The position numbers were made by a program, and so were the translations under genes. DNA of 64,000 nt from the NCBI RefSeq assembly GCF_905207245.1, contig NZ_CAJLKP010000012.1, forward strand, positions 1 to 64,000, in the 5' to 3' direction. The notes beneath the pieces were generated by a model. That model saw only the letters and a list, made by a program, of their open reading frames with translations. It made no database searches and was not told where the DNA came from. Below, in pieces: positions 45,421 to 54,596 of this stretch. Source of the stretch: an uncultured Bacteroides sp. Lineage in GTDB: Bacteria; Bacteroidota; Bacteroidia; Bacteroidales; Bacteroidaceae. Each line of letters begins with the position of its first letter. Positions within the stretch are counted from its first letter, which is position 1.

Positions 45421-45514
45421 ATTATTAGTTTTTGTCGGTACTTCAGTACTGGCAGGTTTGTCGTTTCAGCAGTCCATATATTCAAACTATACTTTTTATA
45501 TAGAACTTGCACCA

Positions 45515-45522
45515 CAAAAGTA
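45515..45522 (-). promoter_or_regulatory. -7 box of the PAS kinase gene
   Basis: TACTTTTG on the minus strand fits the consensus, about 95 bases before the start codon; no -33 box was seen. It lies downstream of the PUL C terminator, so the kinase gene is a separate transcription unit. Confidence 0.4.
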
Positions 45523-45620
45523 TAATTTAAAAACGATATCCTAAAATTTAAAGTAACAAAACTGAAATATAGCAAAACTTAGACAAGTAAAAAAGCAAAA
45601 AAAGCATGAAGACAGTAGAT

Positions 45621-45659
45621 AAAAAGCAAAGAGACATGCCAAAAGCCGACATGTCTCTT
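45621..45659 (-). terminator. Terminator at the end of the PUL C operon
   Basis: On the minus strand AAGAGACATG and CATGTCTCTT form a perfect ten-pair stem with an eleven-base loop, followed by TGCTTTTTA. It lies just after the last PUL C gene. Confidence 0.85.
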
Positions 45660-45685
45660 CTATATAATATTCTATTATGAAGTTA

Positions 45686-46675
45686 TTATTTCATTTTCCC
45701 CACAACTAATTTATCGCCCGATAAATCTATTTCAAACAAATGGGGGATGCGAATATATCTTCCATTCACATCTTTGTGGCTGTGAACAGACATCAACCAT
45801 TTGCCGTCCAAAGTCCGGAACAGCATACCGTGACCGAAGTTGGGAGGGGTAATAGGTTCTTTCTCCTGTATCCACGGGCCATCCAACGTCCCGCTTTCGG
45901 AATAGGCAACACCCTGTGTATAGTCCTGAAACACCCAGCTTGTCCATATCATACCTAAACGTCCGGTACTAGTGCGGAACAGCCACGGGCCATCGGTCAC
46001 ACGGTTAGGATGAATCTCATCGCCCATCTTCTCACGGCTCCATGGTGAATCACTGGCACGAAAGAGGATTTTTCCTTTACCGACGGAACCGCTTAAATCA
46101 GATTTCAGTTCTATCTTTTCCATCGTACCGTTCCAGTTCTGTAGCCACTCGTGGCAATAGATCATATAGGGTTTATCGTCACGGTCCACCCAGAATGTGC
46201 CATCGAGGGTAGGCATGTTTTCAGGCAGATAAGTGGTGGATTCCATCGGTTTATAAGGACCGTCGGGATTATCACTGACCAGAATATGGCTGGCACGACG
46301 GGGAATTACATTGCCTTTCACCGTATCAATCTTAATAGCATTGTTCGTGAAGGTGGCGAAATAATAATATTTTCCTTTGTACTCATGCAGTTCTGCAGCC
46401 CAGATTTCAGGTTTGGGTCCCATCCATGATGTGGGGTCAGTCTCCACAACACGATAAGGTCCCTCCCAACGGGCAAGGTCTTTGCTCTTCCAGAGGAAGC
46501 CACCGGTACCCGTCATATAATAGGTGAAAGTTTTCTTATCGGCAAGGATACAAGGATCGCTTAGATGGATGGAGTCCAACGGGATACTTGTTCGGAAACG
46601 ATTAGGAACCTTTTGCTGGGCGGACAGGAGGACAGAAAACAGAGCAAATGTAAATAATAATACTTCTTTTTTCAT
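45686..46675 (-). CDS. GH43-family glycosidase, atypical acid position
   Basis: A 329-residue secreted protein (signal peptide to about residue 19) with a single five-bladed GH43 domain. The base aspartate is in LSDPCILADKK and the third carboxylate in LDGTFWVD. Where most GH43 enzymes have Glu-Gly/Ala-Pro, this protein has VTDGPWLFR, so the acid position appears to be Asp. It is conserved in surroundings, so this is more likely a subfamily feature than a broken enzyme. The likely substrate is an arabinosyl or galactosyl terminus. It is the last gene of the PUL C operon. Confidence 0.78.
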   Translation of the reverse strand: MKKEVLLFTFALFSVLLSAQQKVPNRFRTSIPLDSIHLSDPCILADKKTFTYYMTGTGGFLWKSKDLARWEGPYRVVETDPTSWMGPKPEIWAAELHEYKGKYYYFATFTNNAIKIDTVKGNVIPRRASHILVSDNPDGPYKPMESTTYLPENMPTLDGTFWVDRDDKPYMIYCHEWLQNWNGTMEKIELKSDLSGSVGKGKILFRASDSPWSREKMGDEIHPNRVTDGPWLFRTSTGRLGMIWTSWVFQDYTQGVAYSESGTLDGPWIQEKEPITPPNFGHGMLFRTLDGKWLMSVHSHKDVNGRYIRIPHLFEIDLSGDKLVVGKMK

Positions 46676-46712
46676 AATAGGATGTATTTATATAGTAAGG
46701 ATAGATATGCAA

Positions 46713-46781
46713 ACGACGCGGATAAAACAGACAAATGCGGATTTATTATTATTCCGCGTTTGTCCGCTTCATCCACGTCGT
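46713..46781. repeat. Inverted repeat between GH43 and GH2 genes
   Basis: The left arm (ACGACGCGGATAAAACAG onward, 46713-46741) and right arm (46752-46781) are imperfect reverse complements, joined by an AT-rich loop. Most differences are transitions, several of which still allow G-U pairs in RNA. It fills most of the 121-base gap and may cause partial termination or RNA processing within the operon. Confidence 0.7.
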
Positions 46782-46796
46782 CCACGTACCTATAAA

Positions 46797-49700
46797 TTAT
46801 TCAATTTCTATTCCGTGCTGTACCGGAGTAAGAATGAACGTAAATTCATAGTCGCCATAAGGCAACTGATACTGTGGTAACGGCCATGCGCCCCAACTGT
46901 TCACACATCCTAAGCCCATCTGAGCCTTGTCGATGCAGAGATTTGTCAGGTTAGCTTCTTTCACTTCGGGAGAGTGGCTCTGATCTTTGTCCCAACCATC
47001 GTCCAAAGACTCGATAGTATAGTGCAGGGCTGATGCAGAGAACGGAGCATCAGCTACAATCTGCAAACCGCGTCCGGCATCGTTCAGTTGCTTCCACCAG
47101 CGAATATCGGTCTTCGTACCTGTTTCCTGCGGACGGATATAAGAATAGAATTGTTCATCTACACTTTGGCGATACAATCCCAGATCTGTGCAATGATTAC
47201 GGTCACTGTAGTTCTCTACCGGACCACGACCATAGTACTCTACAGTTTCAAAAGTCTTAGGCATCTGCATCTGCATGCCGAAACGGAACATATGAGATAC
47301 CTTAGCCTGCGAATCGGCAGTCATCTTCTGAGTCACCTTTACAGCACCCTTGTTATTGATTACATAAGTGAGCTCCAGTTTGGCAGAAACATTCTTCATT
47401 TCGTATTCTGCACGTACCACTGTCTGGTTGTCTACTGTCTCCCATTTGAAGGAAGTCAGCTTCAGACCCGGGTTCTTCCAGGCAGCGAATTTCTGTTGCA
47501 AACCTGCACCGAAATCATTGTCCGTAGGTGCACGCCAGAAGTTAGGTGCCAGTTCGGCATCTTCGTTCATCAATTCCGTGCCTGCTACGTTGTAGCGATT
47601 CAGGTAACCGGTATGTTTGTTGAATTCCAGCCGGAAGTTATCACCGTTGATGATCAGATAACGCCAGTCGTTTTCCTGGATTTGAGGAGCAACGGTAGGA
47701 GTATTCACTACTTCCACATTCTTCAGGTCCATGGCAGGAGCTTTGTAGGGGTTCAGTACAAGTTGGTCTTTGGCTACGGCATATCCGGCAGGGAGCAAAC
47801 CTTCGCGGTTCTTCAGGCTATAAGTTACATTCAACAACCATTCTTTGCATTCGCAGGTTTTGCCGATGTTCAATTTCACTTTGGCAGTCTGCTGCGGAGC
47901 TACGTTGAGGTCTTCTACACGACCGGTACGGATTACTTTACCGTTAGCAAGCAATTGCCAATCCAGGTAGTAAGCGGAAAGGTCACGGAAGAAGTTTTCG
48001 TTGTACACGTTCACTTCGCCGTTCTTCAGGTCAGCGGGAGTTGTCCAGATGTTCTGATAATAGTAACCCACTTCGTACATGTGCGGATTGGGAACACGAT
48101 CAGGGCTGATCAGACCATTATCACAGAAGTTCTTGTCGGAACCGTCGTAACGGTTGAAGTCGCCGCCATAAGCGTAGATAGTCACACCGTCTTTACCTTT
48201 CCAACGAACGGACTGGTCTACGAAGTCCCAGATGAAACCGCCTTGCAGGTTGGGGTATTTACGAATCAGATCCCAATATTCTTTGAAACCACCCTGTGAG
48301 TTACCCATAGCATGGGCATATTCACACTGGATAAGAGGCTTCTTGGCATCTGTACGCTGGCCATATCTTTCCATGTGCTTGTAATCGGCATACATGGGGC
48401 AGTCAATGTCGGTAAACTCGTTTCCATGTGCCTGTTCGTATTGTACGGCACGACTGGAATCTTCGTTCTTGATCCAACGGTAACAGGCTTCAAAGTTAGG
48501 TCCGAAGCCGGCTTCGTTACCCAATGACCAGAAAATAATGCTGGGATGGTTGAAGCCGCGTTGCACGTTGCGCTGGTTACGTTCCATGTGAGCCTTGGCA
48601 TAGTCGGTGCGTTTAGCCAGTGTCTTTTCACGATAACCCATACCGTGTGATTCGATATTAGCCTCAGCCACTACATACAAACCGTATTGATCGCAAAGGT
48701 CGTACCACAGGTTATCATCAGGATAGTGACAGGTACGCACAGCGTTGATATTGAATTTCTTCATGACCTGGATATCCTGGATCATGCGTTCGGGAGATAC
48801 GACATAACCACCATCCGGATCTATTTCATGACGGTCGGCACCTTTGAAGAGAACGGCCTGGCCGTTTACTAATATCTGGTTACCTTTCAATTCGATCTTA
48901 CGGAAGCCTACCTTTACGGGGATTACTTCGTTGCTGCCTTGCAAAGTGGCACGCAGTGTATAGAGGTAAGGAGTTTCGGCTGTCCATTTATGCGGATTTT
49001 CCACATTCATCAGAATGGTACCGCTACCTTTGGCTGTTTCCGTAGCTACTGCCTTGCCGGCAGCATCGAGTAATTCCAGATTTACGTTACCGCCGCCTTT
49101 CAGGTCAAGTGTCACACGCAGAGAACCATTTTTGTATGCCTCGTCCAGATCCGGAGTGATACGGATGTCCTGGATGCGTTTCTTGTTGCGGGCATAGAGG
49201 TAGCAATCACGTCCCACACCACTGTAACGGAAGAAGTCCTGGTCTTCCAGGTAGGTTCCATCACACCAACGGAATACTTGGAAAGCGATGAGATTCGTCT
49301 GTCCGGGCTTTAAATAAGGAGTCAGGTCGAATTCGGCTTCAAGCTTGCTGTCTTCGCTATAACCTACATAACGGCCATTCACCCAGAGATACATGTTGGA
49401 GGTTACAGAACCGAAATGAGCGATAATGTCTTTCCCTTTCCAGTCGGCGGGAACAATGATTTCACGACGGTAAGAACCTACATGATTGTTCTCTGTAGGA
49501 ACTTCAGGAGGGTTGTTCTGGAACTGATTACGCCAGGCATAACCGGTGTTTACGTAAATAGGATCGCCGTAACCGTTCAATTCCCATACAGCGGGAACTT
49601 GCAGATTATTCCAGCCTTTGTCATTAAAACCTACTTTCCAGAAGTCGGTAGGACGCTGGTCGGCATTGCGTACCCAGGAGAATTTCCAGGTACCGTTCAA

Positions 49701-49892
49701 AGTCATGTAATTAGTAGATTGGGCTTTCTTGCCTTGCATGGCGGCATCTGCCGATTCATAGGCAAAGTAATTAGTGTGCATGGGAGCACGGTTCACGGCA
49801 TTGATTTCCGGATCAAGCCACTCTTTAAAGGACTGTGCATTTGCAGTCAGAGCCAGGGCTGCAAAGAGTCCGGTAATAAGATGTTTCTTCAT
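46797..49892 (-). CDS. GH2 beta-galactosidase
   Basis: A 1031-residue secreted protein (signal peptide 1-19, ending NANA/AQS) with the full LacZ architecture: jelly-roll sugar-binding domain, immunoglobulin-like domains, TIM barrel, and C-terminal beta-galactosidase small-chain domain. The acid/base glutamate is in SLGNEAGFG and the nucleophile in IQCEYAHAMGN; ICPMY-type and DWQ segments are as in LacZ. The length is normal. It would hydrolyse beta-galactosyl ends of galactan or arabinogalactan side chains in the periplasm. It has its own promoter region, with repeated motifs at 49949-50013. Confidence 0.93.
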   Translation of the reverse strand: MKKHLITGLFAALALTANAQSFKEWLDPEINAVNRAPMHTNYFAYESADAAMQGKKAQSTNYMTLNGTWKFSWVRNADQRPTDFWKVGFNDKGWNNLQVPAVWELNGYGDPIYVNTGYAWRNQFQNNPPEVPTENNHVGSYRREIIVPADWKGKDIIAHFGSVTSNMYLWVNGRYVGYSEDSKLEAEFDLTPYLKPGQTNLIAFQVFRWCDGTYLEDQDFFRYSGVGRDCYLYARNKKRIQDIRITPDLDEAYKNGSLRVTLDLKGGGNVNLELLDAAGKAVATETAKGSGTILMNVENPHKWTAETPYLYTLRATLQGSNEVIPVKVGFRKIELKGNQILVNGQAVLFKGADRHEIDPDGGYVVSPERMIQDIQVMKKFNINAVRTCHYPDDNLWYDLCDQYGLYVVAEANIESHGMGYREKTLAKRTDYAKAHMERNQRNVQRGFNHPSIIFWSLGNEAGFGPNFEACYRWIKNEDSSRAVQYEQAHGNEFTDIDCPMYADYKHMERYGQRTDAKKPLIQCEYAHAMGNSQGGFKEYWDLIRKYPNLQGGFIWDFVDQSVRWKGKDGVTIYAYGGDFNRYDGSDKNFCDNGLISPDRVPNPHMYEVGYYYQNIWTTPADLKNGEVNVYNENFFRDLSAYYLDWQLLANGKVIRTGRVEDLNVAPQQTAKVKLNIGKTCECKEWLLNVTYSLKNREGLLPAGYAVAKDQLVLNPYKAPAMDLKNVEVVNTPTVAPQIQENDWRYLIINGDNFRLEFNKHTGYLNRYNVAGTELMNEDAELAPNFWRAPTDNDFGAGLQQKFAAWKNPGLKLTSFKWETVDNQTVVRAEYEMKNVSAKLELTYVINNKGAVKVTQKMTADSQAKVSHMFRFGMQMQMPKTFETVEYYGRGPVENYSDRNHCTDLGLYRQSVDEQFYSYIRPQETGTKTDIRWWKQLNDAGRGLQIVADAPFSASALHYTIESLDDGWDKDQSHSPEVKEANLTNLCIDKAQMGLGCVNSWGAWPLPQYQLPYGDYEFTFILTPVQHGIEIE

Positions 49893-49948
49893 GGATATAA
49901 AATTAGTATGTTTGTAGCGGTACGAAGAATATTTTCTGCATACCGCTA

Positions 49949-50013
49949 CAAAGATAGGGTGAATGAACTTTTTTTAGGGTGAATAATAGTTCAAAAAAGG
50001 GGGAATAGAGTTC
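49949..50013 (-). promoter_or_regulatory. GH2 promoter with three helically phased direct repeats
   Basis: A -7 box TATCTTTG lies at 49956-49949 on the minus strand. Directly upstream, read on the plus strand, are GGGTGAATGAAC (49957-49968), GGGTGAATAATAGTTC (49977-49992) and GGGGAATAGAGTTC (50000-50013). The GAAT cores are spaced 20 and 22 bases apart, about two helical turns each. With no -33 box, this looks like an activator-dependent promoter inside the operon. Confidence 0.55.
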
Positions 50014-50017
50014 AATC

Positions 50018-50103
50018 AGCTACGAGTTACGAGCTACAAGCTACAAGTGCCATGCGGTATGACAGCGCAGCTACTTGTAGCTCGTAGCTTGTAGCTTGTA
50101 ACT
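50018..50103. repeat. Inverted repeat of AGCTACAAG units
   Basis: Arms at 50018-50048 and 50073-50103, each 31 bases, match at 26 positions as reverse complements; all five differences are transitions. Each arm is itself made of 7- to 9-base units (AGCTACAAG, AGTTACGAG). It begins at the stop codon of the GH51 gene and lies upstream of the GH2 promoter. Confidence 0.75.
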
Positions 50104-52033
50104 ATTCCATCCGGTACACTCCAAACGAACGTGGTTCAAGTTTCAGTTTCAGAGATTGCCCTTCTACCTGTACCGGGCGTATACGGGGAACAATCGCTTC
50201 CTGGTCCAGCGTATTTACTGTGCGCCAATTGTCATTCTGTAAGTAAGTGCAGGAACCGGCAACCAACTGACGTTTCTTCAAACCATTGAAATCAATCTGA
50301 ACATCGGCAGGTTTACTACTTGCATTCACCAGTTTCAGGATGATTTCTCCGGTAGGTGCATTCAGTGCAGCTGTTGCATAGAGGCTGTCCTGCCCTGCTA
50401 CTGCTTTGCCATCCATCTTCAGGCTGAGCACATCGGTACCGGCATTCATGCCGTACATCTGCTGAACGTAATAGTTCGGTGTGCGCATCATACGCAGGTT
50501 ATCGAACCAAATCAGGTCCGGATTCCACTGCCAAGCGTCTACGTGAGCAAACAACGGCGCATAAGTAGCCAGATGAACAACATCCGCATTCCGTTCCAAC
50601 CCCGTCATAAAGGCAGCTTCGGAAAGGGCGGCGAGGAAGTTGTTATCCTTCTTCGTGGAATGATCGTGTGAAGCATATTCTCCGGCGAAAACCTTCGGAC
50701 CTTTACGGTCGTAATTGTCATAGCGTGACGCATTGCCAAAGAACCAATCAGGATTCATGTAGTAGTGTTCGTCCACCAGGTCTACACCGATACGCTTCAT
50801 TTCGGGCCAGAGATAATCGAATTTATCACCGCCGGCGCTCGGGCCGGAACTACCTACAACCTTCACATCAGGGTATTTCGCACGGATAGCTTTTGTGAAA
50901 GCTTCGAGGCGTTCTACATAAACCTTGTCCCACTGTTCATTACCGATACCGATCATCTTCAGATTGAAGGGTTCGGGATGTCCCATATCGGCACGCACCT
51001 TTCCCCAGGTGGAAGTAACAGGGCCGTTGGCGAATTCAATCAGGTCGAGTGCGTCCTGTATGTACGGGTCTAGCTCATCCATCGGAACCACTTCGTTGCT
51101 TTCGTACTGGCAGGAGAGCCCGCAGCTGATTACCGGAAGAGGTTCTGCACCAAGGTCTTCGCTCAACAGGAAGTATTCGAAGTAACCAAGTCCCAAAGTC
51201 TGGAAATAGTCAGGGAAGGCTTTATGTTTGAAGGTGTAGTTCCAGCGGTTTTCATTCAGAGGGCGGTTTTCAACAGGACCTACGGAATTCTTCCACTGGT
51301 AACGGGTTTCAAGACTGTTACCCTCGATGATACAACCACCGGGGAAACGGAATACGCCCGGGTTAAGGTCATAAAGGGCTTGTGCGAGGTCGGCACGCAG
51401 ACCATTCTCACGTCCTTTCCAAGTATCGACAGGGAACAGGGAGATATGATCCATATCTACCGTACCCTGTGTTTCGAGGACGATACGCAGGCGGGCATGA
51501 GCGTCTGTGAAAGGAGATTTCAGCACCGCCGTCAGCTTTTGCCAGTTATTGCCGCTGACTTCGATTTCTTTCTTCAACAGATTCTGTGCATTGGAGTTGA
51601 CGAGTTCGATGGAGAGCTTCATCGGCTTCGCATCCGGCGTGCGGGCATAAACGGAGAAACGGTATTCTTCGCCTTGCTTCACACCGATGCCGCGGTAACC
51701 TTCATTATCCAGTCCGGCACGCAACAGGCGGCCGTCGTTCACTACGCGTACATAGTGAGGATTGCGGTCAAAACAAGGATTTGCATCCTGAACGGTTACA
51801 TTACCGAAAGGCACCCAACCCACGAAAGGTTGTGGAAATTCAAACGAACGGTTCTTTACCAATTCGGCATACAGACCGCCATCGGCACCGAAGTTGATAT
51901 CTTCGAAGAAGATGCCATACATTTCAGGTTGTATCTTTGCCGTCGGTTTAGAAACGTCGACGGTCATTACATGCTGTTGTGCCTGCATGCTCAAAGCAAG
52001 AGACAAAGCAAAAAGGGCAGTTAACTTTCTCAT
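50102..52033 (-). CDS. GH51 alpha-L-arabinofuranosidase
   Basis: A 643-residue secreted enzyme (signal peptide 1-18). Family marks: QPEMYGIFFEDINFGADGGL near the start, a carbohydrate-binding insertion (about 90-200), RFPGGCIIEG, acid/base glutamate in IGIGNEQWDK, and nucleophile in FAGEYASHD, followed by a C-terminal beta domain. It cleaves terminal alpha-L-arabinofuranose from arabinan or arabinogalactan. The start is nine bases after the stop of another GH51 gene, so the two are translationally close. The pair differ in N-terminal region and probably in linkage preference. Confidence 0.93.
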   Translation of the reverse strand: MRKLTALFALSLALSMQAQQHVMTVDVSKPTAKIQPEMYGIFFEDINFGADGGLYAELVKNRSFEFPQPFVGWVPFGNVTVQDANPCFDRNPHYVRVVNDGRLLRAGLDNEGYRGIGVKQGEEYRFSVYARTPDAKPMKLSIELVNSNAQNLLKKEIEVSGNNWQKLTAVLKSPFTDAHARLRIVLETQGTVDMDHISLFPVDTWKGRENGLRADLAQALYDLNPGVFRFPGGCIIEGNSLETRYQWKNSVGPVENRPLNENRWNYTFKHKAFPDYFQTLGLGYFEYFLLSEDLGAEPLPVISCGLSCQYESNEVVPMDELDPYIQDALDLIEFANGPVTSTWGKVRADMGHPEPFNLKMIGIGNEQWDKVYVERLEAFTKAIRAKYPDVKVVGSSGPSAGGDKFDYLWPEMKRIGVDLVDEHYYMNPDWFFGNASRYDNYDRKGPKVFAGEYASHDHSTKKDNNFLAALSEAAFMTGLERNADVVHLATYAPLFAHVDAWQWNPDLIWFDNLRMMRTPNYYVQQMYGMNAGTDVLSLKMDGKAVAGQDSLYATAALNAPTGEIILKLVNASSKPADVQIDFNGLKKRQLVAGSCTYLQNDNWRTVNTLDQEAIVPRIRPVQVEGQSLKLKLEPRSFGVYRME

Positions 52034-52042
52034 TACTATATC

Positions 52043-54577
52043 TTATTTTTTCTTTTCAATATTCTGATGGATACGTATCACTGTAAACGAATAAGCAGGC
52101 ATAGAGTAAGAAAAATCATTTCCTTCTACCTTGAAATCAGAAGAAGCGGGTTTAGCTCCTCTGTCTTTCGGATCACCTGTCAATATCGTTTTCGTAGCCG
52201 AAGGATTTACCAAAGTAACTCCGTCCAACTTCACTTGGGAAGAAACTTCCACCGGAAGCATATTCACTAACTTCACAATATAATCTCCGGTATTAGCATC
52301 TTTCACAACTGATACTCCGACACGTTTCTTCACGGCATCCCAGCCATTATTCAGTTTTACCGTAGAAGACAAGTATTCGGTACCGGCATTCTGACCATAC
52401 ATCTGTTGGGTATAGTAGCCTACTGTGGGTTTTACTTCCGTATTATTGAAATAGATCAAGTCCGGATTCCATTGTGTATGGCCTTCTTTAGCCAACAGAG
52501 GAGCATAGGAAGTCATTTCTACCACATCACCGTTACGCTCTACTGCCGTCAGATAGAGAGCTTCGGCAAGCGCAGTTTCTACATTATTGGGGCGGCCCGG
52601 CAAGTGGGCGGCATATTCGCCTAAGTATACTTTCGCCTTTGTACGATCATAACGGTCGTAATAATCCTGATTGTGAATCAGCCAGCCCGGTTCTACATAA
52701 TAATGTTCGTCAACCATAGGTACACCCAACTCGGTAGCAAGGTCCCAACCTACTTCATAATCCGTACCTTCATAGAACGGGCCTGTAGTACCAATCACTG
52801 TCACTTCCGGATATTTCTCCTTGACAGCATCGAATATCATCTTGAAACGTTCTACAAATACTTCCGTAATCATGTCTTCGTTACCAATACCGATATACTT
52901 CAGATTGAACGGCTTCGGATGTCCGGCTTCGGCACGCTTCTTACCCCACACAGTCTTGCGAGCATCTCCGTTGGCATATTCTATCAGGTCGAGAACATCC
53001 TGAATATATTGCGGCATTTCTTCCATCGGAATACCACCCTGTTGTCCCATGCAAGTAAGTTCACCTTTAGAATGGTGGGCGCAGGTACCAGAGTTCTGAC
53101 AAGGTACGCCGGCTGCAAGCACAGGTACGGGTTCCGCACCCATATCTTCACAGAACAAGAAGTATTCGTGGTATCCCAGACCACGGGTTTGATGGTAGCC
53201 CCAAAGGTTACGCAGAGGCTTACGGGCTTCCAACGGACCGATAGAACCTTTCCAATCGTAAATATTGTCGATACCATCTCCATGAGCCACACATCCACCG
53301 GGGAAACGTACGAAACGGGGATGCAGGTCGGCAAGCGTTTGTGCCAGATCGGCACGAAGTCCGTTCTTACGACCTTTGAAAGTCTTTTGCGGGAAGAGGG
53401 AGACCATGTCCAACGCCAATTGTTGAGTACCCTTCCAAACAAGAGGAGTAATAGTCAGTACGGCATCCGTGGCATCCTGGTATGCTGTCAGCACAGCGCG
53501 CTGTTTCTTCCATTCTTTAGAGGTAACGGAGAGTACAGCCATTGCCACTTCTTTACCGTCTTTCGTCTGCAAAGCAACTTTCACCTTTCCGCCTTTTCCT
53601 ACCAGCATTTTTGAGAAGAAAGAGAAATCGTACTTCTCTTCTTTCTTCACGGCAATACCATCGAAACCCGAATTCACCAGCGATACTTCAGCAGGCATGT
53701 TCACTTCGAACACTGCATAATGGGAATTATTGGGATGTATCGGATTCTCCGTTGCGATGCTCAATTTTCCATTCTCTCCCTGAACACTCCAGGAATGTGT
53801 ACTGTTCCAATTCTGATCGTTACCACGGTCAGTAGGAGCATATTCAAAGTCACGGTTCTGTATCAACTCAGCGTATAAACCACCGTCTGCCGCATAGTTG
53901 ATGTCCTCAAAGAAAATACCAATCAGATGGTTACTGATATTCTTGGCTTCATCAGCTTTCACCCGGATAGTAGCATCTACCGGTTTCAGGTTTACAAAAC
54001 GAACTGGATCTTGTTCTGTACGTTCGGCATTCAATGACTGACGATATTTCTTGGCTTCAGCATAGCGGATGATACCCTGAACCGTAGAATAAGGTACTTC
54101 CTGCATCCAGCCTTCCTGTTCCTGCCCGTTTATCACTACTTTCTTTTCGGTAGTGGGGAATACATCTTTCGGCTCGTACTTACTACGCTCTGCCGGAGAG
54201 AAATACTTCTGTGCTTCCCACTTCTGCAAATCAGGCGAAGTTACATAGGCAAGCGCTTCACCCGTATTGGTGGCTGCCCAGATACAATGCCATTTGCCGT
54301 CGGCACGGGTTTGCGTCAGGTGGGGTTTAAACATTGTTTTCGCACGTCCCCACGGGCCGAAGTCAGAGTTTACATAAGCAAAACCATCTGCCACGCTGAA
54401 CCATTTCTCTCCATCGGGGCTCCAGGCAAACTTCAGACCGCTTCTGCCGTCATGGTTGGAGTACGAGAAGAGGTAAACTTGGTCAGGTTCGTTCATCACA
54501 GCATCTACCTTTGCCTGCACAGGCAACACAAAGGATAGCAGCAGACACAAACTTAAAAACTTCATCAATTTGTTCAT
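52043..54577 (-). CDS. GH51 arabinofuranosidase with extra N-terminal propeller-like domain
   Basis: An 844-residue secreted protein (signal peptide 1-22). Residues about 25-185 resemble part of a GH43-type beta-propeller (YVTSPDLQKWEAQ, GKWHCIWAATNTG) and are too short for a complete five-bladed domain, so a binding role is more likely than catalysis. From about residue 205 a complete GH51 follows: NHLIGIFFEDINYAADGGLY, RFPGGCVAHGDG, acid/base in IGIGNEDMITEV, and nucleophile in YLGEYAAHLPG. It removes alpha-L-arabinofuranosyl groups. It lies 19 bases after the GH97-GH43 gene in the PUL C operon. Confidence 0.9.
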   Translation of the reverse strand: MNKLMKFLSLCLLLSFVLPVQAKVDAVMNEPDQVYLFSYSNHDGRSGLKFAWSPDGEKWFSVADGFAYVNSDFGPWGRAKTMFKPHLTQTRADGKWHCIWAATNTGEALAYVTSPDLQKWEAQKYFSPAERSKYEPKDVFPTTEKKVVINGQEQEGWMQEVPYSTVQGIIRYAEAKKYRQSLNAERTEQDPVRFVNLKPVDATIRVKADEAKNISNHLIGIFFEDINYAADGGLYAELIQNRDFEYAPTDRGNDQNWNSTHSWSVQGENGKLSIATENPIHPNNSHYAVFEVNMPAEVSLVNSGFDGIAVKKEEKYDFSFFSKMLVGKGGKVKVALQTKDGKEVAMAVLSVTSKEWKKQRAVLTAYQDATDAVLTITPLVWKGTQQLALDMVSLFPQKTFKGRKNGLRADLAQTLADLHPRFVRFPGGCVAHGDGIDNIYDWKGSIGPLEARKPLRNLWGYHQTRGLGYHEYFLFCEDMGAEPVPVLAAGVPCQNSGTCAHHSKGELTCMGQQGGIPMEEMPQYIQDVLDLIEYANGDARKTVWGKKRAEAGHPKPFNLKYIGIGNEDMITEVFVERFKMIFDAVKEKYPEVTVIGTTGPFYEGTDYEVGWDLATELGVPMVDEHYYVEPGWLIHNQDYYDRYDRTKAKVYLGEYAAHLPGRPNNVETALAEALYLTAVERNGDVVEMTSYAPLLAKEGHTQWNPDLIYFNNTEVKPTVGYYTQQMYGQNAGTEYLSSTVKLNNGWDAVKKRVGVSVVKDANTGDYIVKLVNMLPVEVSSQVKLDGVTLVNPSATKTILTGDPKDRGAKPASSDFKVEGNDFSYSMPAYSFTVIRIHQNIEKKK

Positions 54578-54596
54578 GGTATTAGTATTTATCGAT

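Noticed and set aside
47088..48299. A 403-codon open frame antisense to GH2
   Set aside because: Complementary to a well-conserved enzyme gene; the translation has no recognisable domain, so it is a shadow of GH2 codon use.
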